The notes under the pieces: model-generated
The model's input: the letters and a program-made list of their open reading frames with translations, nothing else
What the model was told of the DNA's origin: nothing
Databases searched by the model: none
Source of the DNA: Coemansia sp. RSA 1804
Lineage: Eukaryota > Kickxellomycota > Kickxellomycetes > Kickxellales > Kickxellaceae
DNA: 18,188 bases
NCBI GenBank assembly: GCA_027578815.1
Contig: JANBTH010000400.1
Location: forward strand, 1 to 18,188
Direction of reading: 5' to 3'
Program-made: the position numbers and the translations under genes
In this document: positions 1 through 8,581 of the stretch, in pieces
Layout: the number at the start of each line of letters is the position of its first letter
Position numbering within the stretch: the first letter of the stretch is position 1

Positions 1-122
1 CCGGCGGCCTTCAGACGCCATTTATAATCGACTTTGGCCTTGCGAACGCCGGGAACGCAACGGAGGAGCAAAAGAAGGAAGACATGGTTCACCTTCGAGA
101 GGCGCTCGACGGCTTTGAGTAG
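1..122 (+). CDS. 3' end of a protein-kinase-like gene (partial)
   Basis: The frame starting at base 3 is open from the window edge to a TAG at 120-122 and gives 39 residues. They contain PFIIDFGLA, the subdomain VII DFG (Mg-binding) signature of protein kinases, followed by an acidic/basic stretch (TEEQKKEDM) and HLREALDGFE at the C-terminus. Only 27 residues separate the DFG from the stop, too few for an ordinary kinase C-lobe. A minimal kinase such as Bud32/PRPK also has a short tail with an ED-x-V-x-L-type motif after DFG, so a Bud32-like kinase is one possibility; a truncated kinase or a pseudokinase is another. The rest of the gene lies outside the window, so the family cannot be fixed. 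Coding itself is likely because the codons are G+C richer than the AT-rich DNA that starts right after the stop. Confidence 0.5.
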   Translation, partial: GGLQTPFIIDFGLANAGNATEEQKKEDMVHLREALDGFE

Positions 123-708
123 ATGATATATTGACTGTAATAAATTTTAAATTAAAACTAGCAAATATTGAAATGAAAACAAAAACAAACTAATGCGATC
201 TAGCGCATACTAAGCTGTGGGTGATAGTTCTGCACGCGACCGACTAGATTGACTTGGCAAAGCCCCAGTGACGAGGAGAACTAGACAGGCTATTGAGCCA
301 TTTGACAAAAACATAATCTTCCCTGCTCTCTCCTCCTCTCAGACCGTTGCTTCCCAGTCTCCCTAGAACGCAAATTTTCAGAGCAGACGATCCAAACCGC
401 CACGGTTCCATCCAACTAGAGGTTGTAAATAATCTGTCATGAAGACTGTTTGGATGGCAGACAGAAAAAGCATATGCTATGACGATGTATGCCAGAAAAA
501 AATTTAGGATTGATGATGACGCCTGTAAACTGTTTTCTTGTTGATCGAAACATACGCGCACGTTTTGTGGCGAATATATCCTTGTCCCCTTTTCGTTCTT
601 CTCAACTAATTTAATGATTTTATAAAGTGTATTTTGCGTTTTTTTATTTCTATTTTGTCCTCTCCTTTTTCTTTTTTTTTTTTCAATTCCCTCACATTTG
701 ATACATTC
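123..708. other. Intergenic region, upstream of the SWIM/MULE-like gene
   Basis: This AT-rich stretch holds the 3' flank of the kinase-like gene (AATAAATTTT at about 141) and the upstream region of the next gene. Its last 75 bases are strongly pyrimidine-rich, with a 12-T run at 672-683, ending just before the ATG at 709; such tracts are common in fungal promoters and 5' leaders. A minus-strand open frame in 244-561 starts at a GTG, resembles nothing I know and is not called. Confidence 0.5.
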
Positions 709-2652
709 ATGCCAAAGTCTCTAAAAGATATCACGAAAGCACCAAAGGCCAAAACCCCACTTCCTGGTATTTCCCACCCGAAGCAAATAAAGTCGAAAAA
801 GAAGTACAGGAAGTTGGTGCCAGAGGCCGAGGTTTCACCACCACCGCCTTCACATCCACCGCGGTTAAAGAAAAGAGCAAAGACAAACGGGGGGCTGGTG
901 CATAAAAAAGGGCCAATGGCACAAGTTAGCGAGGAACTTACCAAGGATGCAAGCAAACAGATGAAGGTAGCAAAGCGGTCGGTGTTCTGGTGCGATCTGG
1001 AGGGACAACGGGCGATGCTCAAATTCAAGGGAAGTTGGGTGCTGAATATCGCGGGAGGAGGAACAGAGGAGGGCGAACTGTACAGGGAAAGCAAAGACGA
1101 CTGCGAGATCCTTGTATACGGACTATGTCCGTTCCATGTCGTTGCAAAGAGACTTCCGGACCAGACCACGTACTGCGGTGGAAACAATATACATATGCAT
1201 CAGGCGCCAGAGGATGGTGGATCGGGGATGGTTTATCTGGACCCTGACAAAACAACAAAGAAGGCCCTTAATATGGCGCTGGTCACTAGGCCGATGCCCA
1301 TGGATGCGCTGATCCGGTTGCCCGAGCTCCGTGCCCTCTCGCTCTATGCCTTCGAGGATCCCCAATACAAAAAGAGTTATCCGGACGCCTATGCCGACAT
1401 CGATTCGGCCGCACCGTCTCTCTTTTCGTTAGACCCGCCACGACATGCAAACTTCTTTGCCAACCCGGTGTGCCACCGGATACTCCAGCAGCAGATACAC
1501 GAGAAACGGTGGAAACACGACGAGTCCAGCGAGTACTCGCTCGACAGTTGGGGCAACGAGATCGATTTCAGCAATATCCCGTTTTTCAGAACAGGAATGC
1601 ATGTTCCGTTTCCGCAGACGGCCCAGTTCCACGCGCCCATGGACAGCTACAAGGTGTCGGTGTGCTTCTGGAACGTATTCCAGCAGGACAAGTGGAGATA
1701 TTTTCTGAACCACGACACCGGGCCTTGCTATCTGGACGCTGCTTACCGGTGCGATAAGGACGGATTGCAGGTGTGGACCCTGTTCTTCGAGTACCACGGT
1801 ATCACCGTCCCTGTTTCGTATCTGGTATCCACGGCTATCACGCAGAGCCTTGTTGCCGCCTGGCTTGAGGCGATCACAGAGCAGCACCAGCCGCTCCCAC
1901 CCAAAAAGACAATCTACGTCAACTCGACCAAACTGCTTGGTCGGCTAGGCATGGTGTTCCCCGGCTGGAACGTATGTTATTCCAAGTACTACTTTGCAGA
2001 GGAGTTCAGGTCCCTGGTTCTACGGCCTGGCAGACACTCTGGCGCGAAGTGGAGCACCCAGACTGTTGATGCGGTGAAGAGTATGGGCATTAATCCGTAT
2101 GGCGTTATCCAGGCGGCCAAGCAGGACAAGGCTCTGATGAGCAAGGTCGGGTATCTGGTGGTCAGCAGCCAAAAGTGGCTCCCACAGTCAGCCGGCGACC
2201 TGAATCGGTTCAACCACTCCGAGACCGCTGTTTCCCGCTGGCGATATCTCCTCTGGATGACCATGCTGTGCCGTCCAAACAACGGCCGCGTGGACTCGGT
2301 GATCTACTACCTGCACCGGATACTCACTGCTGGCGTTGAAGCCACGACCAGCGCCTACGACAGGGGAAAACACATGATCCAGTACACCTCAATGGGCTCG
2401 ATGGAGCAAGGAAACCCGCTGCTCAGCAAAGAGCTGGCGCAGATGCGGATCCTGCCCATTGCTGACCAACTCGTCTGCGTACACAGCGAGCGCGAACTTT
2501 CGTCAAAGGCTATTGTTGATCTGAAGCACAAGGTTTGCTTCTGCCTCCAGTTTGTTGAGCACGGGATGTGCGAGCATCTCGTCTTTTGCTCGTCGGATGA
2601 TATTCACCAGCCGGAGCTGATCCAGCTAATGGAGTGTATCCCCGAAGCGTAG
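709..2652 (+). CDS. MULE/FAR1-type transposase-derived SWIM zinc-finger protein
   Basis: A 647-residue single-exon protein. The open frame extends back to 634, but that upstream part begins with TTG and encodes a Phe/Ser-rich translation of a pyrimidine tract, so the first ATG (709) is taken. Residues 1-70 are Lys/Pro-rich and basic, nuclear-localisation-like. Residues about 110-164 have the spacing of a WRKY/GCM1-FAR1-type zinc module: W110, C132, C140 (GLCPFH) and the pair H162-x-H164. Residues about 340-440 resemble the MULE RNase H-like core: YLDAAYRCD (D343), GITVPVSYLVS, WLEAI, then IYVNST and VFPGWNVCYSKYYF. The second catalytic Asp appears to be Asn405, and E505 in NHSETAVSRW could be the third acidic residue. 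The C-terminus has a SWIM finger, CFC-x8-CEH (C610, C612, C621, H623). The family link is from pattern recognition. It could be a domesticated DNA-binding regulator or a decayed but uninterrupted transposase; I saw no terminal inverted repeats. Confidence 0.72.
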   Translation: MPKSLKDITKAPKAKTPLPGISHPKQIKSKKKYRKLVPEAEVSPPPPSHPPRLKKRAKTNGGLVHKKGPMAQVSEELTKDASKQMKVAKRSVFWCDLEGQRAMLKFKGSWVLNIAGGGTEEGELYRESKDDCEILVYGLCPFHVVAKRLPDQTTYCGGNNIHMHQAPEDGGSGMVYLDPDKTTKKALNMALVTRPMPMDALIRLPELRALSLYAFEDPQYKKSYPDAYADIDSAAPSLFSLDPPRHANFFANPVCHRILQQQIHEKRWKHDESSEYSLDSWGNEIDFSNIPFFRTGMHVPFPQTAQFHAPMDSYKVSVCFWNVFQQDKWRYFLNHDTGPCYLDAAYRCDKDGLQVWTLFFEYHGITVPVSYLVSTAITQSLVAAWLEAITEQHQPLPPKKTIYVNSTKLLGRLGMVFPGWNVCYSKYYFAEEFRSLVLRPGRHSGAKWSTQTVDAVKSMGINPYGVIQAAKQDKALMSKVGYLVVSSQKWLPQSAGDLNRFNHSETAVSRWRYLLWMTMLCRPNNGRVDSVIYYLHRILTAGVEATTSAYDRGKHMIQYTSMGSMEQGNPLLSKELAQMRILPIADQLVCVHSERELSSKAIVDLKHKVCFCLQFVEHGMCEHLVFCSSDDIHQPELIQLMECIPEA

Positions 2653-2663
2653 TTGAATATATA

Positions 2664-2711
2664 AATAAATAAAAATATAAATGTCATCTAGAAAGCTGGA
2701 ATGTCAATAAA
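2664..2711 (+). terminator. Poly(A) signals downstream of the SWIM/MULE-like gene
   Basis: Overlapping AATAAA hexamers occur at 2664-2669 and 2668-2673, 12-20 bases after the stop codon, with a third at 2706-2711. The neighbouring DOA1 gene converges from the other strand and ends at 2779, so the two genes share a 126-base 3' intergenic region. Confidence 0.45.
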
Positions 2712-2778
2712 AGGAGTTAATTTTTGCCGTCGTTATTTCAAGAAAGCCAGCTAGCTCATCTCCATCCATTTCTTGCTT

Positions 2779-5133
2779 TCAAGCAGACAAAAATCCACCG
2801 ACCCTTTTGGCGGCGTCCTTGACAGCGTCCGATCCTCCGTTGACGCCCAGAATAACAATAGTAGTGTCGCCCAGGATACGTGCGCTATCCTTGCAGAGCT
2901 GGAACTTTGAGCTCAGCACGCCAAACACGTTGATGAGACGCAGCTGGGCATCGGCAATAGTTGTGGCATCTAAGAACCTGCTGGCAGCAGAAAGAACATT
3001 CAGCCCACTGTCATCGTCGTTCTTTTTGGTTGCTGCGATTGCCAGATTCAGGTAAAGGTTCGAGACCGCAGTCACCAGGTTCTTGTTATCTGTTTTAGTC
3101 CATGAGTCCTCCAGCGCCTCAAGGATCCGGCCACGGTTCTTCCAGACCAGATCCCCACCCTCTTTCGTAGCAAACCCGTTTGCCAGGGCACGCACGCCCA
3201 TCATCAGGTTTATCTCATCGAGTTTGGAGAACACAGCACCACTGCTGCCGGTGTTGCCGAGTACCTCAAATATGCCGGCTGCTTCGCCTACGGATTCAAC
3301 CAAGTCCTTGCCACTGGGCTGAGACAGCGCAGGGAGCCGCGAATGGGCAATTGTCAGCCGCAAAAGATCAAGCACTGGGAACCGCTTATCCTTCGGCCAC
3401 TGCAACGCCGCGTGGAGAAGCGACTTGTACATGTCCTCGGTAACCGAAAACGAAGAGTCGCCAAGTGACTCCATGCCCTTGATGCTCTGGAGCTCCGCTT
3501 CCCCAAGCGCCAGCGATGCCGTGGCTGTGTCTTGGGCAACCAGGGCATTGAACTCTGTGAGCTTTTTGATAATAGCATCTACATTTCCCTGTTTGCTAAT
3601 CACGTATTCGGATGGCGGAACGTAACTGTCGGACGAGGAACCGCTGGGAGTGTATCTGTTGCCTCCGGTAAATGGATCACCGTATCCACCGCTTGCAGTG
3701 CCACCACCGCCACCACTCTGGTTAGGCACATAGCGGTTGGTGCCTGTGAACGGATCAGCATATGACTGCTGGGTGTTGTCTCCAAGCGTAACATCATCCG
3801 CATTCTTGATGATAAAGTTAGCAACGGTATCCAGGTGATCCATGTTCAGCTGGTTTTTCTCCAAGAACCTCTGCGCAGCCGTGTACGGGTTTTCTGTTGC
3901 ATTGAAGGGGAGTTTCAGCGGAGGAGCTCCTTCCTGGATATCGACATCAAACACGTAGTCGTACTCCTTGCCATCAAACATCTTCTTTACAGCCTGTCCT
4001 GCAGCATCTGAGATCTGGCCAACCTGGTTCCACTTGCCAGAATCCTGGTCCCACTGGTACACCTCTACGAAGGAGCCCGATTTGACGAAAATAATCTGCT
4101 CGTTGGCCTCGCCCGGTTTGCTCAAGCGGTCGCGCTCAAGAAGCATGCTCGGATGGAAGTCCTGGATTGTCTTTTTGCTCATCATAAACGCCGCATTGGC
4201 CTCCGCAAAATGCACAGCCTCGCTGCTCGCGGCCAAACGCGTCTTTTCTTGGGTGAATATACGTACCAATCCATCGCTAGTACCAGAGGCAATGTCCCCG
4301 TTATCGAGAGTAGCGACATCCCAGACAGACGTGGAAGGCACAAAGATAGTGTGAGCAAGCTTGGAGTTCCTCCACACACGCACCGTGCGATCCTCGCCGC
4401 CAGACACGATGGCACCATCGGGGAGCACGGCAAGCGTGTAAATAAAGGCCGAATGGCCACGCATCACGGCCTGGCATTCGCCACCAGCCACCGACCATAC
4501 ACGTACGGTGGTGTCGTTTGAAGCCGAGGCAAACCTCCCGTCGGGAAGCAAAACAAGCGCACGCACACAGTCGGTGTGGCCCGAATAGGTTTGCGTAATC
4601 CTTCCATCAACCCACCGGCAGATCGACTTGTCCGCAGAGCCCGTGATAACCGACCCATCGTCCAGCACTAGCACAGCCCACACGGCTTGCTGGTGCCCCA
4701 CCAGAGTGTGCTTACAAACCCCATCCACCCACACCTTGGCCGTGCTGTCCCAGGACCCCGAAACAACAGTCGTGCCGTCGGCCGAGGCAGCCAGCGCGCT
4801 AATACAGTCCGAGTGGCCAGTCAGTCTAGATGCGGGTTGCGTAAAGCCCGTCGGGTCCCAAAGACACACCGTCTTGTCCTCGCCACCCGTGGCGACCATT
4901 CCGTTAGGATTCTCGGTAGCTGGTGGCACAACAGTCACCACACGCACCGATCCACGATGCCCCGTGAGCACCTTGTCCTGTGCAAACTCGTTGGGTCCTA
5001 CGCGCTCCCAGATACGCGCGGTGCCATCCCGTGATCCTGAAACCAGTAGCTCGCTCCCCTGGGCGGTGATTGCGCGCACATCGCTTGAATGCCCGCTCAG
5101 CACTGCTGACAGCTTGTATGATGGCTGGGGCAT
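2779..5133 (-). CDS. DOA1: Doa1/Ufd3/PLAA ubiquitin-binding WD-repeat protein (Cdc48 cofactor)
   Basis: A 784-residue protein matching the Doa1 (Ufd3, Lub1, PLAA) family, which binds ubiquitin and the Cdc48/p97 ATPase and controls ubiquitin turnover and sorting of ubiquitinated cargo. Domains in order: seven WD repeats at about 8-294, with blades marked by GH and SGSRDGTARIW, TGGEDKTVCLW, SGSWDSTAKVW, TGSADKSICRW, SASNDTTVRVW, SGGEDRTVRVW and SGTSDGLVRIF; a PFU ubiquitin-binding domain at about 345-445; a Gly/Ser-rich linker with two DPFTG-x-NRY motifs (460-468, 486-494) known in this family; and a PUL domain at about 510-784 that docks on Cdc48. The open frame runs 48 codons further upstream but starts with TTG and encodes a hydrophobic leader unlike the family; the ATG at 5133 gives the usual start just before the first blade. 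No intron is needed. MED6 is divergent, 372 bases away. Confidence 0.95.
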   Translation of the reverse strand: MPQPSYKLSAVLSGHSSDVRAITAQGSELLVSGSRDGTARIWERVGPNEFAQDKVLTGHRGSVRVVTVVPPATENPNGMVATGGEDKTVCLWDPTGFTQPASRLTGHSDCISALAASADGTTVVSGSWDSTAKVWVDGVCKHTLVGHQQAVWAVLVLDDGSVITGSADKSICRWVDGRITQTYSGHTDCVRALVLLPDGRFASASNDTTVRVWSVAGGECQAVMRGHSAFIYTLAVLPDGAIVSGGEDRTVRVWRNSKLAHTIFVPSTSVWDVATLDNGDIASGTSDGLVRIFTQEKTRLAASSEAVHFAEANAAFMMSKKTIQDFHPSMLLERDRLSKPGEANEQIIFVKSGSFVEVYQWDQDSGKWNQVGQISDAAGQAVKKMFDGKEYDYVFDVDIQEGAPPLKLPFNATENPYTAAQRFLEKNQLNMDHLDTVANFIIKNADDVTLGDNTQQSYADPFTGTNRYVPNQSGGGGGTASGGYGDPFTGGNRYTPSGSSSDSYVPPSEYVISKQGNVDAIIKKLTEFNALVAQDTATASLALGEAELQSIKGMESLGDSSFSVTEDMYKSLLHAALQWPKDKRFPVLDLLRLTIAHSRLPALSQPSGKDLVESVGEAAGIFEVLGNTGSSGAVFSKLDEINLMMGVRALANGFATKEGGDLVWKNRGRILEALEDSWTKTDNKNLVTAVSNLYLNLAIAATKKNDDDSGLNVLSAASRFLDATTIADAQLRLINVFGVLSSKFQLCKDSARILGDTTIVILGVNGGSDAVKDAAKRVGGFLSA

Positions 5134-5505
5134 ATCTTTATGGTATTGGGAATTCAAGTGGATGCAGAGCAGATAGATGATGGGGGAGATTATACTGAAT
5201 GACAAACAAAGAGGAAAAAAAGAAGAAGGGAAATGTAGAGTGGATTGGAAGAACGCAAAGAGAAAAAGGGGTGGCAATTCGTCATCACCCTAGGCTTTAA
5301 AAAGGTTCCTGTAAAGAGCATTGAGCATTTATAAAATCTAGAGCACGTGGGCAACACGTATAGTAGCCTAAAAGCCTTAAAGGAGATAAAACGCCCAGAC
5401 GTGATAATAATTAATTGTGGAAAAAGGCAACCTTTCGTACTCACTTTCTCACCAAATTAAAAAGAACCACCCTTAAACAAACCAGAGCCGTTTCACCAGG
5501 ACAGT
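5134..5505. promoter_or_regulatory. Shared divergent promoter of DOA1 and MED6
   Basis: The 372 bases between the two divergent start codons must hold both promoters. The DOA1-proximal side is purine-rich on the plus strand (5200-5270), that is a pyrimidine tract in the DOA1 sense. A palindromic E-box CACGTG sits at 5344-5349 near the middle, within GAGCACGTGGGC. No clear TATA box was picked out. Which gene the E-box serves cannot be told from sequence. Confidence 0.5.
5344..5349. promoter_or_regulatory. CACGTG E-box
   Basis: A perfect CACGTG palindrome between divergent DOA1 and MED6. In fungi this hexamer is the core site of bHLH factors such as Cbf1, Pho4 and Ino2/4. A hexamer can occur by chance, so function is inferred from its location only. 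Confidence 0.35.
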
Positions 5506-6012
5506 ATGGCAAAGGAGGAGCTCACGTCGATTGAATGGCGGTCGGACCAATGGATGTTCCAGTACGGAGGTCTGCGACCAGACAACGTGCTAGAGTACTT
5601 TAGTCAGTCGCCATTCTGGGACTCATCGAGCAACAACGCCGTTCTCAAAATGCAAACACAATTCAACGATCTCCAACACGTGTCCTACGACTTGAAAAAC
5701 ATGGTAGGCATTGAGTTTGCAGTGACGCACCAGGAACCTCCCTCGCTGTTTATCATCACAAAGTTCCGTAGAACAAGTCCGACCAGGGCGATCCCACTTG
5801 CCGTGTATTACATAGCGGATGGAAACGCATACGAGGCTCCATCGTTGTACTCGATCATCTCCACAAGGATGCTGAGTAGTATTAAGAGAGTCGAGGAGGC
5901 GTTCGATATTGCGCGCAGACACTCTGAGTTCCACCCGTCTGTCGGGTACACGTGGAAGGAGACGACGGAGCAAAAGAAGGCACGCCAGGAGGCCCTGAAG
6001 GATATCCAGTAG
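5506..6012 (+). CDS. MED6: Mediator complex subunit 6
   Basis: A 168-residue protein of the MED6 family, a head-module subunit of Mediator, which links activators to RNA polymerase II in the nucleus. Family signatures run almost the full length: the opening IEWRSDQWMFQYGGL, then VLEYFSQSPFWD followed by NNAVLKMQTQ, GIEFAVTHQEPPSLFII, IPLAVYYIADGNAYEAPSLYSII and RHSEFHPSVGYTW. The ATG at 5506 puts the conserved W within the first 13 residues, as usual. The protein is short compared with roughly 220-300 residues in familiar yeasts and animals; it stops just after the conserved domain (EALKDIQ) and so lacks the variable C-terminal tail. It converges with the AsnRS gene, with 153 bases between stop codons. 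Single exon. Confidence 0.95.
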   Translation: MAKEELTSIEWRSDQWMFQYGGLRPDNVLEYFSQSPFWDSSSNNAVLKMQTQFNDLQHVSYDLKNMVGIEFAVTHQEPPSLFIITKFRRTSPTRAIPLAVYYIADGNAYEAPSLYSIISTRMLSSIKRVEEAFDIARRHSEFHPSVGYTWKETTEQKKARQEALKDIQ

Positions 6013-6165
6013 TGCAAAAACAGGGTAGACGTATTTTTTGTTTTCTTCAGATCCAGATCTGTCGACCCCACAAACACATTAGTAATTGAAAATGAACTTT
6101 GTATTTTTTTTCTTAACGCCAAAGGCAAAAATTGAAAAGACAAGAAGCACGAACAACCCACTCTT

Positions 6166-8030
6166 CTATGGTAGGCAGCGGCCAGGGAACCTTGGGTACA
6201 GGCAGCAGTCTCTTATAGTGTAGCGGTTAGTGAGCCACGCAACAAAGCGCTCGATACCAAGACCAAAGCCGCCATGCGGACATGCGCCGTACTTGCACTG
6301 ATCCAGGTACCAGTAATAGGGGGCTGGATCAAGACCTTCGCGCTTGAAGGCAGCCATCAGATGATCGTAGTTGAATATACGCATGGAACCGCCAACAATC
6401 TCGCCAACGCCGGGCATCAGCAGATCAAAGGACTCTGTGACTCGAGGATCTTCCTTCGTGGCAGGCATGTAGAAGGCCTTGATGGGGCCTGGGAAGTTGG
6501 TCAGCAGAATGGGCTTGTTGATGGCGTCGGTCATCTTGCGCTCGGGCGCCTCGGGGATATCGTCGCCAAACTCAAAGGCCTTTCCATCCTCCTGGCGCTT
6601 GATACCGTGCTCGTTCAGCCAGGTAATCGCGTCAGCGTAGCGCATGCGCACAAAGGGCTCGGTGATCGGCTTAAAGTCGGGGTTGAGCTTCTGGATCATG
6701 GCGCGCGTGGTGGGCTCGGCCCACACACGGTTGACAACATCCTTGATCATGGCCTCGGTGCGCGTAAGCAGCTCCTCAAAGTCGATGAAGGGAACCTCGG
6801 CCTCGCAGTGCGTGTACTCCGAAAGATGTCTGCGCGTGTGCGAGTTCTCGGCACGGAATGACTCGGCAGTGGTATAGACGCCACCCAGTGCGGGGAGACA
6901 GGTCTCGAGATACAGCTGCGACGACTGTGTCAGATATGCATTCTCGCCATAGTAGTTCAGCGAAAACAGCGTGGATCCGCCCTCGACCTGCGTCTGAACC
7001 ATGGCTGGCGGTGTCACCTCGGTGTATCCGACGCCATCAAAGTGGTCACGGAAGGCGCGAAGCACACGCGCACGCACCTTGAGCACAGATGATGCGGTTT
7101 CGCCGCGGATGACGAGATGGCGCTGGTGGTACAGAACCGACGGATCTGAGTCGACATTGAACCGGCTCCCGTATGCGTCATCGTCGCCGCCGGGCGCCTT
7201 TCCAATGACTTCCCAGAAGTCTGCCACAAGTTCATGCCCGTCAGGAGCGTTCTTTCCTTGCGGCACCTCCTTGATCTCGCCGCTGATGGCAATCGTCGAT
7301 TCCTGCGTCAGCGTTGCCGCATCGTACGTGTGGCACAGCCTGTCAGTCAGCACGCATTGCAGAAACCCGGTTCCGTCGCGGAGCACAACAAACATCATGC
7401 TCTTGCCCTGCACCCGCAGGCTGCTGACCCATCCGCTGACCCGCACGCGGGTGTTGCGGTTCTCCACGCTTTCCGAGATCCGGATCGTCTTTGCCTTTGG
7501 TAGCGAAGGATCCTCCGTAAGCACAACGCCCTTGCTCTCGTCAATCCGTTGCTGCTCCTCCGCAGCCTTTGCATCGTTTGCAGACTTGTCCTTTGCCGTC
7601 TGCTCCGCCTGCTTCTTTGCCTTCTTCACTGCGTTCTCGTGCGCCTTTTTTGTCTTCTTCAGTGCAGTCGCTGTGATCTCGCCGTACTCCTCGTCGCCCG
7701 CTTTCTTCACGTGAATTTTGAACGACGCCTGCTTCTCCTCGGGCATCCCAGCGATGGCTGCCACTGCTGCAAGAGGCGTCTTGTATGGCGCGCTCTTGGT
7801 GCCCAGCCCAGACTCGTCGCTCCCTGCGGCCTCGTCAACAAAGATAACTACAGTGCAAGCCAACAAATAAAAAAGGTTTTGTAAGTCTGATGTGTTTACG
7901 CGCTTCTCAATAGATAAACGCCAGATGCTTTGCTACACTAGGTGGCAAAGGTCTGCATAAAGCCATGGAACTTACTGTTCTCCTCGATGCTCATTTGCGC
8001 TGTTTTGCTTGCTAGTACGTCGGTAGTCAT
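6166..8030 (-). CDS. DED81: Asparaginyl-tRNA synthetase, cytosolic (two exons)
   Basis: A class IIb aminoacyl-tRNA synthetase that charges tRNA-Asn with asparagine in the cytosol. The long frame (exon 2, 6166-7847) has no ATG at its 5' end; only TTG precedes it. Splicing to an exon at 7976-8030 supplies MTTDVLASKTAQMSIEEN and then IIFVDEAAGSDESGLGTKSA, which matches the eukaryotic AsnRS N-terminal extension, giving 578 residues. Then come a Lys/Ala-rich charged helix (about 75-125), the OB-fold anticodon-binding domain (about 150-237) and the catalytic core. Visible motifs are motif 2, ESFRAENSHTRRHLSEYTHC (about 348-367), and motif 3, HGGFGLGIERFVAW (543-556). The C-terminus, YPRFPGRCLP, is the expected family ending. 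It converges with MED6 and is followed upstream by the small membrane-protein gene on the same strand. Splice sites are predicted, not confirmed. Confidence 0.95.
7848..7975 (-). other. Predicted intron in the AsnRS gene
   Basis: A 128-base intron in phase 1, reading GTAAGT at the donor (7975 downwards) and CACTGTAG at the acceptor (ending 7848), preceded by a T-rich tract. Removing it joins A|TT into an Ile codon and keeps the AsnRS frame. An in-frame TAG and the lack of an upstream ATG show that exon 2 cannot be read as an independent start. Confidence 0.85.
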
Positions 8031-8581
8031 AGTCCACTAACTAATTAACTAGAAAATATATGATACCCTAATTCAGTGAAAAGGAAAATAAAAACATGGA
8101 AAAGCAAGAGGGGGAGAGGAGGAAGAGAAAGACAAAGGGACAAAGGCCAGAAGCTTATATGCCAGAAGGGATACGCACTAAGCGAGTCACAAAACGAAAT
8201 TTTTTTGTTGTGAGAGGAAACAGTCTGCTCTGTTGAGTCACCAACCAATAGAATAAGCCATCAAAATCATCGGCCCTTTTTTATCTCTATCATCTGAAGC
8301 ATTTCATTAAACCAGCAAAATCTACGAGTATCCTTTAAAATATAACACCGCAGCACATTTTTTGTATGAACACATGTCTTTATTAAAAAGAGGAGAGAGA
8401 GGAAAAGCATTAAATGGTGGTGTTCAAAGCAGAAAGAAAATATAAAACTACGGAAAGGAAACAACTTGTGCAGAGGAAGAGGCTGATGGTGCCCAAGCTA
8501 ACAAAAGCGTTACATACTATCGCTAGCCATCAAAAGCGGGGGAAGAACTATGCTCTTCCTCAGTATATAATCCTCCTTCGC
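8031..8581 (-). promoter_or_regulatory. Upstream region of AsnRS and 3' flank of the small membrane-protein gene
   Basis: No gene is supported here. About 8080-8150 is a long purine run on the plus strand, hence a polypyrimidine tract in the sense of the AsnRS gene, 50-120 bases before its ATG; this is a typical fungal promoter or leader composition. The right part is the downstream flank of the gene ending at 8582; a minus-strand AATAAA lies at 8379-8384, about 200 bases past that stop. Confidence 0.45.

Noticed and set aside
244..561. 105-codon minus-strand open frame in the intergenic region left of the SWIM/MULE-like gene
   Set aside because: It begins with GTG; the first ATG leaves only about 55 residues, with no recognisable motif. 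A hydrophobic patch alone is not enough in AT-rich DNA.
634..708. N-terminal extension of the SWIM/MULE-like protein
   Set aside because: The frame is open but begins with TTG and is the translation of a pyrimidine tract; the ATG at 709 is the sensible start.
5134..5277. 48-codon hydrophobic leader in front of DOA1
   Set aside because: It begins with TTG and Doa1 proteins are not secreted; the ATG at 5133 starts right before the first WD blade.
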